DNA of 64,000 nucleotides. It comes from JAVVRP01 sp036654655. Its GTDB lineage: Bacteria > Bacillota > Clostridia > Christensenellales > UBA1242. The position numbers and the translations under genes are program-made. How positions within the stretch are numbered: the first letter of the stretch is position 1; each line of letters begins with the position of its first letter. The notes under the pieces are model-generated. The model was given only the letters and a program-made list of their open reading frames with translations. It did no database searches and was not told the origin of the DNA. Below, one piece after another: positions 25,126-32,225 of this stretch. The DNA lies in the NCBI GenBank assembly GCA_036654655.1, contig JAVVRP010000001.1, forward strand, positions 144,295 to 208,294. Direction: 5' to 3'.

Positions 25126-26877
25126 TTAATTCTTTTTTAGTTCAATTTCATTTTTAAGCCTTGAAACAAAATCACTTAATTTTAATCCGTTGGCATTTTC
25201 ATTGTTGCGCCCTCTTATAGAAATTGTTTGCTCTTGCATTTCATTATCTCCAACAATTATCATATAAGGAATTTTTTGTGATGCCGCTTCTCTAATTTTG
25301 TAGCCAATTTTTTCACTTCTGGTGTCTATATCAACGCGCATTCCCTCTTTTTTAAGCCGTGCTTGAATTTGTTTTGCATATTCTTCTGTTCTTTCTGTTA
25401 AATTCATAACGATAACTTGAACAGGAGAAATCCAAAGTGGAAGTGCTCCTGCATATTTTTCAATTAAATAAGCAAGAGTTCTTTCATAACATCCCAAACT
25501 TGTTCTATGAATAATGTAAGGGTTCCTTTTTTGTCCTTCTTTGTCCGTATATTTCATGTCAAAATTTTTTGCTAGCATTTGGTCAATTTGAACGGTAATT
25601 AACGTGTCCTCTTTACCCCAAACATTTCTTATTTGAATGTCTAGTTTTGGGCCATAAAATGCCGCTTCGCCTACTGCTATTTTATATGGAATATTAAGAT
25701 GATCCAAAATCTTTTTCATTGTGCTTTGTGCTTCATCCCACTGTTCTTTTGTGCCAATATACTTTTCTTTATTGTTTTCATCCCAAAGTGAAAACCTGTA
25801 AGATGCATCTTCATACAATCCCAAGGTTTTAAGCATAAATATTGCAAGTTCAACACAGCCACTAAATTCTTCTTCAAGTTGTTCAGGGGTACACATCAAA
25901 TGCCCTTCTGAAATTGTAAATTGCCTTACCCTAATAAGTCCGTGCATTTCACCACTTGATTCGTTACGGAACAATGTTGATGTTTCGTCGTATCTAAGAG
26001 GTAAATCCTTGTAAGAACGAGAACGATTTAAATACGCTTGATATTGAAATGGACAAGTCATTGGCCTTAATGCAAAAACTTCTTTATCAGTTTTTTCATC
26101 CCCCAATACAAACATACCTTCTTTATAGTGGTCCCAATGCCCAGAAATTTTGTATAAATCACTTTTGGCCATAAAAGGTGTTTTTGTTAACTGCCAACCA
26201 CGTTTTTCTTCTTCGTCTTCAACAAATCTTTGTAAAAGTTGAATTATTTTTGCACCCTTTGGAAGCAAAATTGGAAGACCTTGCCCAATAACATCAACAG
26301 TTGTAAATAATTCCAGTTCACGCCCAATTTTGTTATGATCTCTTTTTTTAGCCTCTTCAATCATATTGTTATATTCTTTAAGTTCTTTTTCTGTTGGAAA
26401 AGCGTTAACATAAACGCGTTGTAGCATTTTGTTTTTCTCGCTACCTTTCCAATAAGCCCCACTTACACGTGATATTTCAAATGCAAATTGGCTTAACTCT
26501 TTTGTGTTTTCAACATGAGGTCCCCTGCAAAGATCAACAAAATCTTCGCCGAGATAATATACCGAAATAATCTCACTATCAGCAAGTCCATCAATCAATT
26601 CTAGTTTATATGGTTCATTTGCAAAAAGTTTTTTTGCGTCTTCTCTTAACAATTCTTTTCTAACAAAATATTGATTGGAACTAATTATTTTCCTCATCTC
26701 TTTTTGTATGCCTGCATATTGCTCAGGCTGAATTGGTGCCATGTCAAAATCGTAATAAAATCCCTCATCAATGGCTGGACCAATTGCAACTTTAACGTTT
26801 GGAAATAGGTTTTTAACAGCCTTGGCAAGCACGTGCGCCAAACTATGCCTGCATTTTTTTAATTCTTCTGATAACAT
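25126..26877 (-). CDS. thrS: Threonyl-tRNA synthetase lacking the N-terminal TGS domain
   Basis: ThrRS charges tRNA-Thr. The protein opens with HSLAHVLAKAV at residue 11, a block that in usual ThrRS begins near residue 65-75 after a TGS domain. The editing domain (HSxAH and, later, VDLCRGPHVENT), the class II core (MTCPFQYQAY, SGEMHGLIRVRQF, the HRTSLGCYERTLAYL motif 3) and the anticodon domain are intact. Length is 583 aa against about 635-645. The ATG has a clear GGGAGA Shine-Dalgarno, and the frame upstream offers no TGS sequence. It follows the DUF1292 gene by 23 nt, so it has no T-box leader of its own. Confidence 0.96.
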   Translation of the reverse strand: MLSEELKKCRHSLAHVLAKAVKNLFPNVKVAIGPAIDEGFYYDFDMAPIQPEQYAGIQKEMRKIISSNQYFVRKELLREDAKKLFANEPYKLELIDGLADSEIISVYYLGEDFVDLCRGPHVENTKELSQFAFEISRVSGAYWKGSEKNKMLQRVYVNAFPTEKELKEYNNMIEEAKKRDHNKIGRELELFTTVDVIGQGLPILLPKGAKIIQLLQRFVEDEEEKRGWQLTKTPFMAKSDLYKISGHWDHYKEGMFVLGDEKTDKEVFALRPMTCPFQYQAYLNRSRSYKDLPLRYDETSTLFRNESSGEMHGLIRVRQFTISEGHLMCTPEQLEEEFSGCVELAIFMLKTLGLYEDASYRFSLWDENNKEKYIGTKEQWDEAQSTMKKILDHLNIPYKIAVGEAAFYGPKLDIQIRNVWGKEDTLITVQIDQMLAKNFDMKYTDKEGQKRNPYIIHRTSLGCYERTLAYLIEKYAGALPLWISPVQVIVMNLTERTEEYAKQIQARLKKEGMRVDIDTRSEKIGYKIREAASQKIPYMIIVGDNEMQEQTISIRGRNNENANGLKLSDFVSRLKNEIELKKN

Positions 26878-26900
26878 TTTTTTATTTTCTCCCTAGTTTT

Positions 26901-27260
26901 TCATTTTGATTTTTTTGATTTTTCAACCAATTTGTAATATTCATCAAAAACTGCAATATTTTCTTGTTCGCTAGAAACTTTTTCAAGCGAAACATCATCC
27001 TCTGCGTTTTCTTTTATTTCAAAAGCAATTGCTTCATCATCTGCCACTCCATCTATTTTTGTAACAGGTTTTAAAATTGCATACAATTTTTCTTCAAGTG
27101 TAATTATTGCTACTTGATCAAATACATATTTTATGTCATTTTCATCTCTAAGTGTGACAGGATTTTCATTATCTTCATCCAACAAAATATCTAAAATATT
27201 TTGAGTTTCGTTCTCTGTTATATCTGTGGTTTTTATGATGGTTTTTGTTTTTTTGTTCAT
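26901..27260 (-). CDS. DUF1292-like small acidic protein
   Basis: This 119-aa acidic protein has a central beta-rich part (about 30-85) with the pattern YVFDQVAIITLEEKLYAILKPV followed by the AIAFEIKE strand and an acidic C-terminal helix. That resembles DUF1292 (YrzB) proteins, which have no known function. The neighbourhood supports this: in Firmicutes the DUF1292 gene normally follows ruvX, and here it lies 10 nt after it. A clear Shine-Dalgarno (AAAGGAG) precedes the ATG. It is the middle gene of ruvX-DUF1292-thrS. Confidence 0.75.
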   Translation of the reverse strand: MNKKTKTIIKTTDITENETQNILDILLDEDNENPVTLRDENDIKYVFDQVAIITLEEKLYAILKPVTKIDGVADDEAIAFEIKENAEDDVSLEKVSSEQENIAVFDEYYKLVEKSKKSK

Positions 27261-27270
27261 TTTAACTCCT

Positions 27271-27696
27271 TTACATTTTATTCATATATGTTTGTAAAAT
27301 TATTTGGGCAGAAATTTTGTCTAGCATTGCCTTTCGGTCAATTGTTTTAACTTTTGCAGATTTCAAAATTTCATTTGCTTCGTGTGAAGTCAAACGTTCG
27401 TCAACAAAAACAACCGAAATACCCGAAACTTTGATTAATTTATTAGCAAAATCTTTGACTTTTAATGCAATTTCGCCTTCCTTCCCATCCATTTGGAAAG
27501 GTAAACCCATGATAATTAAGCCCACATCTTGTGCTTTTGCAAGATCTGAAATACTTTGGATGTCCTGTTCTTCCCCTTTGCAAAAAATTGTTGAATGTGC
27601 CGAAGCAAACAATCTAAAAGGATCTGAAAAAGCAATTCCTATTCTTTTTAGCCCAAAGTCAATACCCATTAATCGTTTTTGTTTGTTAAATTCCAC
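27271..27696 (-). CDS. ruvX: RuvX/YqgF-family RNase-H-fold nuclease, probably leaderless
   Basis: YqgF proteins have an RNase-H-like fold; in E. coli the family was linked to 16S rRNA 5' maturation and called a putative Holliday junction resolvase. The 141-aa protein has GIDFGLKRIGIAFSDP near its start with catalytic Asp, the MGLPFQMDG block, and FVDERLTSHEA with the second acidic site. I chose the GTG at 27696. A consensus promoter (27703-27731) ends only 6 nt before it, and no Shine-Dalgarno exists, so the transcript should begin at the start codon. The ATG at codon 10 would remove part of the usual N-terminus. Confidence 0.9.
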   Translation of the reverse strand: MEFNKQKRLMGIDFGLKRIGIAFSDPFRLFASAHSTIFCKGEEQDIQSISDLAKAQDVGLIIMGLPFQMDGKEGEIALKVKDFANKLIKVSGISVVFVDERLTSHEANEILKSAKVKTIDRKAMLDKISAQIILQTYMNKM

Positions 27697-27702
27697 ATTT
27701 AT

Positions 27703-27731
27703 ATTATAACCTTAAAAAAAATATTAGTCAA
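27703..27731 (-). promoter_or_regulatory. ruvX operon promoter, placed for a leaderless mRNA
   Basis: TTGACT, a 17-nt spacer and TATAAT on the minus strand. Only 6 nt (ATAAAT) separate the -10 box from the GTG start, the normal distance from -10 to +1. Confidence 0.75.
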
Positions 27732-27807
27732 TAATTTTATATCGCTTTCTTTATGTTAAAAAACTTTTAAATATATTTTTATTATAATAAGTTGTTTCCC
27801 TTTTAAA

Positions 27808-27838
27808 AAAAAACACGTTATCAAATTTTGTGTTATGA
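27808..27838 (-). terminator. Weak terminator candidate after the 60-aa gene
   Basis: AACAC and GTGTT flank an AT-rich loop and are followed by about nine U on the minus strand. The stem is only 5 bp, so this is tentative. Confidence 0.4.
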
Positions 27839-27864
27839 CAAACACCAAAAAAAACAACATATTT

Positions 27865-28047
27865 TCAGCAAAAATTTTTTAGTTTCTCCATCAATTCCTG
27901 TTCCGACTTCGCTTCCATCACCATTTTGTGATAACTCTTTACCTGCTCTAAGGTTTTTGCTCCAAACAGAATAGTTGACATCTTGGCTAGTGTGGACTTC
28001 GAAAAGCCCTGTATTTTCTGTTTGTATTCCTCTGCATTCAAACTCAT
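27865..28047 (-). CDS. Small helical protein of unknown function (A)
   Basis: This 60-residue frame has a strong GGGAGGA ribosome binding site 6 nt before its ATG. The product is predicted to be all helical and charged, ending in MEAKSEQELMEKLKNFC. I recognise no family. Its C-terminal part resembles the next gene's end (MEQTNNEQDFLDKLMEI), with a shared spacing of ME, EQ and KL, so the two may be ancient duplicates. Codon choice is less A/T-biased than in the neighbours (TCC, GAC, CTG-type codons are frequent). This hints at recent arrival, with the small patch between ruvX and iscU as an accessory insertion. Confidence 0.6.
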   Translation of the reverse strand: MSLNAEEYKQKIQGFSKSTLAKMSTILFGAKTLEQVKSYHKMVMEAKSEQELMEKLKNFC

Positions 28048-28199
28048 AAATATCCTCCCTTATTAAAGATAACTCCGTTTCGTTCTTTATATTTATTTTA
28101 ATTATCTTATCAATTGAATAACCATTTTTCCCTGCATCAGTGAAAACAATTTTATTATTAACACCATTTTTGCCGGTGGCTATCTATTTTTACTATATC

Positions 28200-28412
28200 T
28201 TAAATCTCCATCAGTTTATCTAGAAAGTCCTGCTCGTTGTTTGTTTGCTCCATCAGTTGCTCGATTACTGTTATTGTTTTCTCTTTGTCTTGTGATTTTC
28301 CTATCACTTTTGCTATCACCCCATCCGTAGAATTTTGCCACTTCTTCCTGCAAGATTTTGTTAATATTTCCAACGACCTCCCGAATTGTTTCTCCGTTAT
28401 TGATTTTTTCAT
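28200..28412 (-). CDS. Small helical protein of unknown function (B)
   Basis: I chose the ATG at 28412 (70 aa) because AGGGA precedes it at suitable spacing. A longer frame starts further up at 28490, but its extra N-terminus is low-complexity and has no ribosome binding site. The product begins MKKSITEKQFGRSLEIL, is basic in the middle and helical at the end, where it resembles protein A downstream. I recognise no family. The 150 bp between the two genes hold no other supported gene. Confidence 0.55.
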   Translation of the reverse strand: MKKSITEKQFGRSLEILTKSCRKKWQNSTDGVIAKVIGKSQDKEKTITVIEQLMEQTNNEQDFLDKLMEI

Positions 28413-28515
28413 AAAAATAATCCCTCGCTTTTGAAATTTGATAACTTTTTTTGCTTTATATTTATTAATAATTAATGTACAAATTATCAACTTTTGACAA
28501 CCTATAAAATACTTT

Positions 28516-29499
28516 TTAATTAATGTCTTTTATCAAGTTTTTTATTTCTTCCATACTTAGCCAAACACTATTTTGATTTGTGGAATATTTAAGGTCAAAC
28601 ACTCTTTTATATTTTTTTAAAAAATCTTTTGAAGGGACAAATTGGCTGTTACACTCTATGTAATATTTATTATTTTCATAAATGTTACAATTTTCATTAA
28701 ATATTTTTTCGTCAATTTTTTCACCTTTCCTTAAATTTATAATTTCATAAATTGGCTTGCCTAATAATGCCTCAACCAAATCAACAAGTTTAAAAGATGG
28801 CATTTTGGGAATCACAACTTCACCACCTTCCATACTTTGTAAAATTAAATTTAAATAATAAGTTACATCATAAATTGAAAGCCAAAATCTACTCATGTTT
28901 TTGTCTGTAATTGGCAAAGTTGTTGCACCATTTTTTATAAGATATTTAAATAATGGAATAACTGAACCACTGCTTCCTGCAATATTTCCACATCTTAATA
29001 CAGAAAACTTTGTTACACCTTGTTTGTTGGCATCCAAAAAAATTCTTTCGCTTATTAATTTTGACGCACCATACACAGAACTTGGCGCGCATGCTTTGTC
29101 TGTTGACATTATTATTGCTTTTTCTACATTATTGTCAACACATAAACTTATAATATTTTTTGTTCCATCAACATTAATTTTTATTGCATTTTCAATGTTT
29201 TTTTCACACAAGTCAATATGTTTTAATGCGGCAGTATGTATGACAATATTAACGTTTATAAAAGCATTTTTTAACATCTGATAGTCACAAATATCACATA
29301 AAACAAATCGTATTTTTAACAAAACGTCACTTCCAAAACTTTCAACTAATTCGCGCTTAAAAATAACTTGATTGTACTCATTTCTAGAAATTAAAACAAG
29401 TTGTTTAACTTTGCTGTTTTGCAAAATAAAATTTGTCATGGCTTTGCCAACAGTTCCCGTTCCCCCTGTTATTAAAACAATCTTATCATCATAAATCAT
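28516..29499 (-). CDS. PseB/CapD-like NAD(P)-dependent nucleotide-sugar dehydratase or epimerase
   Basis: This extended short-chain dehydrogenase begins with the Rossmann loop GGTGTVG and continues with the CDICDY and HTAALKHIDLCE segments typical of UDP-GlcNAc 4,6-dehydratases such as PseB and CapD. The active-site region reads MSTDKACAP and YGASK, with the catalytic Tyr and Lys. Downstream, the FWLSIYDVTYYL and GGEVVIPKMPSF blocks are also shared with that group. The start at 29499 (327 aa) has GAGGA before it; a longer frame from 29565 adds a hydrophobic leader without a ribosome binding site. No other glycan gene is near, so the sugar product is unknown. Confidence 0.85.
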   Translation of the reverse strand: MIYDDKIVLITGGTGTVGKAMTNFILQNSKVKQLVLISRNEYNQVIFKRELVESFGSDVLLKIRFVLCDICDYQMLKNAFINVNIVIHTAALKHIDLCEKNIENAIKINVDGTKNIISLCVDNNVEKAIIMSTDKACAPSSVYGASKLISERIFLDANKQGVTKFSVLRCGNIAGSSGSVIPLFKYLIKNGATTLPITDKNMSRFWLSIYDVTYYLNLILQSMEGGEVVIPKMPSFKLVDLVEALLGKPIYEIINLRKGEKIDEKIFNENCNIYENNKYYIECNSQFVPSKDFLKKYKRVFDLKYSTNQNSVWLSMEEIKNLIKDIN

Positions 29500-29561
29500 A
29501 AAACATATCCTCTTTTGTATTATTTTTATTTTATTGTACAATATAATTGTTATAATTGTAA

Positions 29562-29592
29562 ACAAAAAAGCCTAAAAAGTTTTTTAGGCTCA
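29562..29592 (-). terminator. Intrinsic terminator after the YtxH-like gene
   Basis: AGCCTAAAAA and TTTTTAGGCT form a perfect 10-bp stem with a 2-nt gap (29569-29590), then six U on the minus strand. It lies about 25 nt after the stop of the 49-aa gene. Confidence 0.85.
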
Positions 29593-29614
29593 CTTTTTTA
29601 AAATAAATTGTAAT

Positions 29615-29764
29615 TTATTTTACTTTTTTGCTTAAATTACTTATTTCTTTTTTGATTGCAGACTCACCTTTATTAATAACCTCTTTTGCTTTTGCACTAT
29701 TTTTATAAATTAATGCGCCCGCGATAGCCCCAATGATTAAACCTATTGCCAAACCTTCTTTCAT
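29615..29764 (-). CDS. 49-aa YtxH-like membrane-anchored peptide
   Basis: A frame of 49 residues starts at ATG 29764 after a perfect GGAGG ribosome binding site and is followed by a strong terminator, so it is very likely a real gene. The N-terminus (MKEGLAIGLIIGAIAGA) is a glycine- and alanine-rich membrane helix, and the rest is a lysine/glutamate-rich amphipathic helix. This is the layout of YtxH-domain proteins, which are membrane-anchored and often stress-related in Firmicutes. Function is unknown. It stands alone between the iscS-iscU terminator and its own. Confidence 0.7.
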   Translation of the reverse strand: MKEGLAIGLIIGAIAGALIYKNSAKAKEVINKGESAIKKEISNLSKKVK

Positions 29765-29815
29765 ATATGCCTCCATTTGTTGGATATATTATTCGCAGAT
29801 TTTTTGTTTTTATGC

Positions 29816-29848
29816 ATTAAAAAAAACATTTTTAAATGTTTTTTGTAA
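29816..29848 (-). terminator. Intrinsic terminator after iscU
   Basis: AAAAAACATTT and AAATGTTTTTT form an 11-bp AT-rich stem (29821-29844), with U-rich sequence on either side. It ends the iscS-iscU unit on the minus strand. Confidence 0.65.
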
Positions 29849-29860
29849 TTAATTTTTTGC

Positions 29861-30601
29861 TTATTTGATAGTTCTTTTGTAACTCATTTTAACAGTTTTT
29901 ACACTTGTATTTGAAATAAGAATTTCATCCATGTTTTTTTCTGCCTGAACAATTTTTTCATTATTATCATTAAGTATTGTTTTATTATCAGCAAAAACTT
30001 CAATTTTGTCATTTAAATTTGCAATAACTTCTGGCTGCTTAATTGTTTTTTTTCTGGGTCTGCCACGCCCAACTTTTGTTGCTGAAACAAAGCCAGACAC
30101 ATTGGTTGCACTTATTGTTGTTTGGCTGGTTATTTTTTTGGGTCTGCCACGGCCAACACTTTTTTTAACAACTGGCAATATTGTTGCCTTATCTGCTTCT
30201 TCATTTTCTTCAACTTCAATGCTTAATTTGTTATACTTGCGTCTTTCCCAATCTTCAATAGCAGCATGAATAGCCTCTTCCGCCAAAACTGAACAATGAA
30301 TTTTTTGTGCTGGCAACCCACCCAGTTCTGCAAGCACTTGACTGTTTTTTACACTGAGTGCGTACTCAACTGACTTACCTTTAATAAGATCACAGGCCAT
30401 GTTTGTTGATGCTATTGCGGCCGCGCATCCAAAAGTTTTGAATTTTGCGTCCTCAATCATCCCATTATCCAAAATTTTAAGATAGATTTTCATTATGTCG
30501 CCACATGCTGGATTTCCTACTTTTCCAACTGCATTAGCGCCCTTTAAGTTTCCAGCATTTGTTGGATTTTTAAATATGTCTATAACTTTTTGATTATACA
30601 T
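29861..30601 (-). CDS. iscU: IscU/NifU-type Fe-S scaffold with a C-terminal tail carrying two AT-hooks
   Basis: Residues 1-125 are a complete IscU scaffold on which IscS builds Fe-S clusters. The ligand cysteines are at 33 (in NPACGD, with Asp35), 59 and 103, and LPAQKIHCSVLAEEA is intact. Normal IscU-type proteins end near residue 125-150. Here the protein continues to 246 aa. The tail holds VGRGRPKK at 149-156 and VGRGRPRKK at 177-185, both matching the AT-hook core (RGRP flanked by Lys/Arg) used to bind the minor groove of AT-rich DNA, separated by a Ser/Thr-rich linker. The rest of the tail is polar, ending in a basic stretch. It overlaps iscS by 8 nt. Confidence 0.9.
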   Translation of the reverse strand: MYNQKVIDIFKNPTNAGNLKGANAVGKVGNPACGDIMKIYLKILDNGMIEDAKFKTFGCAAAIASTNMACDLIKGKSVEYALSVKNSQVLAELGGLPAQKIHCSVLAEEAIHAAIEDWERRKYNKLSIEVEENEEADKATILPVVKKSVGRGRPKKITSQTTISATNVSGFVSATKVGRGRPRKKTIKQPEVIANLNDKIEVFADNKTILNDNNEKIVQAEKNMDEILISNTSVKTVKMSYKRTIK

Positions 30602-31775
30602 TTTTTTTCCTCCCCGCCTTTGTTAATGGCGAAATCGCTCTTAATTTTTGAACGGCTTTGCAAAGTTCTTCTACAACAATTTCAATTTGGTCTTCCCTAA
30701 TACCTTTGCCAAACGAAAATCTTATTGTCCCTTGTGCACCTTCATCGGATATCCCCATTGCAGTTAGCACGTGTGATGGCTTTAAAGAATTTGACGTGCA
30801 TGCCGAACCTGTTGAAACAGAAATCCCAGCAAGATCAAGCATTAACAAGATAGATTCACCTTCAATTAATTCAAATGAAATACTAACAATTCCTTGAACT
30901 TTTTGAAATGGATGACCGTTAACTTTTATCATATCAATTTTTTCTTCAACAAGTTTAATAAATTTTGTTCTTAATGATTTTAATTTTTGATTGTTAACAT
31001 TCATATCCCTAACTGCAATTTCCAAAGCCTTGCCAAAGCCTGCAATTCCTGCAACATTTGACGTTCCACCACGCTTGCCACGCTCTTGATTTCCACCATC
31101 AATTAAGTCTTGAATTTGAATTCCATTTTTTATATATAACATTCCAGTACCTTTTGGCCCGTAAATTTTATGTGCGCTAGCAGACATTAAATCAACATCC
31201 ATATTTGTAACATCAATTTTTAAGCAACCAATTGCTTGAACAGCATCTGTATGAAAAATTATATTTTTTTCATGCGCAGTTTTTGCAAGTGCTTTTATGT
31301 TTTGAATTGTTCCCACTTCATTATTAACAAGCATTATTGAAACAAGAATTGTGTCTTTTCTTATATTTCGCATAAGTTCAGCAACACTAATCAATCCAGT
31401 TGAATCAACTGGCAAATATGTTACATCAAAGCCTTCATTTTCAAGAGTTTTGCAAGATTCTAAAACACTATCGTGTTCAATTGAACTTGTAATAATATGC
31501 TTGCCTTTAAAAGAATTTGCATATGCAACACCTTTTATTGCCCAATTATTAGCCTCAGAACCACCACCAGTAAAATAAATTTCATTGCTTTTTGCATTAA
31601 ATGCTTGTGCAATTTTATCTCTTGCATTATCAATTATTGCTTGTGCCTGCCTACCATCTTCATGAATACTGCTAGAATTTCCGTATATTCCAGTTAAGCA
31701 AGGCATCATTTCTGCCAAAACTTCGCCAGATATGGGGGTTGTTGCAGCATTATCTAAATATATTCTGTTTTCCAT
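30594..31775 (-). CDS. iscS: Cysteine desulfurase IscS/NifS
   Basis: This PLP enzyme takes sulfur from cysteine and passes it to IscU and other acceptors. The 393-aa protein begins with IYLDNAATTPIS, has the PLP lysine in SASAHKIYGPKGTG (about 206), and the active-site cysteine in STGSACTSNSL (about 329), which fits the IscS/NifS group. A short basic tail (AGRKKNV) ends the protein. It is the first gene of an iscS-iscU pair with its own promoter (31794-31822). No IscR repressor gene lies nearby. Confidence 0.95.
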   Translation of the reverse strand: MENRIYLDNAATTPISGEVLAEMMPCLTGIYGNSSSIHEDGRQAQAIIDNARDKIAQAFNAKSNEIYFTGGGSEANNWAIKGVAYANSFKGKHIITSSIEHDSVLESCKTLENEGFDVTYLPVDSTGLISVAELMRNIRKDTILVSIMLVNNEVGTIQNIKALAKTAHEKNIIFHTDAVQAIGCLKIDVTNMDVDLMSASAHKIYGPKGTGMLYIKNGIQIQDLIDGGNQERGKRGGTSNVAGIAGFGKALEIAVRDMNVNNQKLKSLRTKFIKLVEEKIDMIKVNGHPFQKVQGIVSISFELIEGESILLMLDLAGISVSTGSACTSNSLKPSHVLTAMGISDEGAQGTIRFSFGKGIREDQIEIVVEELCKAVQKLRAISPLTKAGRKKNV

Positions 31776-31793
31776 CTTTTTTCCTTACGCCTA

Positions 31794-31822
31794 ATTTTAT
31801 CACTTAAACAACAAAAAATCAA
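31794..31822 (-). promoter_or_regulatory. iscS-iscU promoter
   Basis: TTGATT, a 17-nt spacer and TAAAAT with an extended TG element on the minus strand, about 20 nt before the iscS ATG. Confidence 0.7.
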
Positions 31823-31904
31823 GCGTGTTAAAAAAATAAAATCAAAATTATTTATTTTAATTAAAATTCGCTTAATTAATTGTTTTATTTTAATTCAAAA
31901 ATTT

Positions 31905-32207
31905 TTATTCAGCAGATTTAATCAGGTCCAAAATTTGTTGTTTTTGACGAAGCCCAATTATTTTTTCAAAAATTTTTCCGTCTTTAAAAAGTATCATTGT
32001 TGGAACGCTCATTATCCCAAAACTTTTGGCAATATCATAACAAGCGTCAACATCAACTTTAAAAATTTTTGCAGTTGTTTCTTTGCTTGCTTGTTCCAAA
32101 ATTGGCGAAAGCATTTTGCACGGACCGCACCAAGTTGCAAAAAAGTCTACAAGAACCACACCATCTTTGATTTTTTCTTCAAAGTTTTCCTGTGATAAAA
32201 TTTCCAT
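31905..32207 (-). CDS. trxA: Thioredoxin
   Basis: This small disulfide reductase has the active site WCGPCK at about residues 27-32, preceded by VLVDFFATW. The conserved cis-proline loop SVPTMILFKDG follows. I chose the ATG at 32207 because GGAGGG lies just before it; an upstream GTG in frame (32219) overlaps that ribosome binding site. This gives 100 aa, a normal thioredoxin length. It lies 18 nt after hslU, so it is probably the last gene of the comM-hslU operon. Confidence 0.95.
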   Translation of the reverse strand: MEILSQENFEEKIKDGVVLVDFFATWCGPCKMLSPILEQASKETTAKIFKVDVDACYDIAKSFGIMSVPTMILFKDGKIFEKIIGLRQKQQILDLIKSAE

Positions 32208-32225
32208 AATTCCCTCCACTTTTAA

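Noticed and set aside
27833..28190. Minus-strand open frame of about 118 codons overlapping the 60-aa gene in another frame
   Set aside because: It has no ATG, GTG or TTG near its beginning and no ribosome binding site; the product is not motif-like. The 60-aa frame with a perfect ribosome binding site is more credible.
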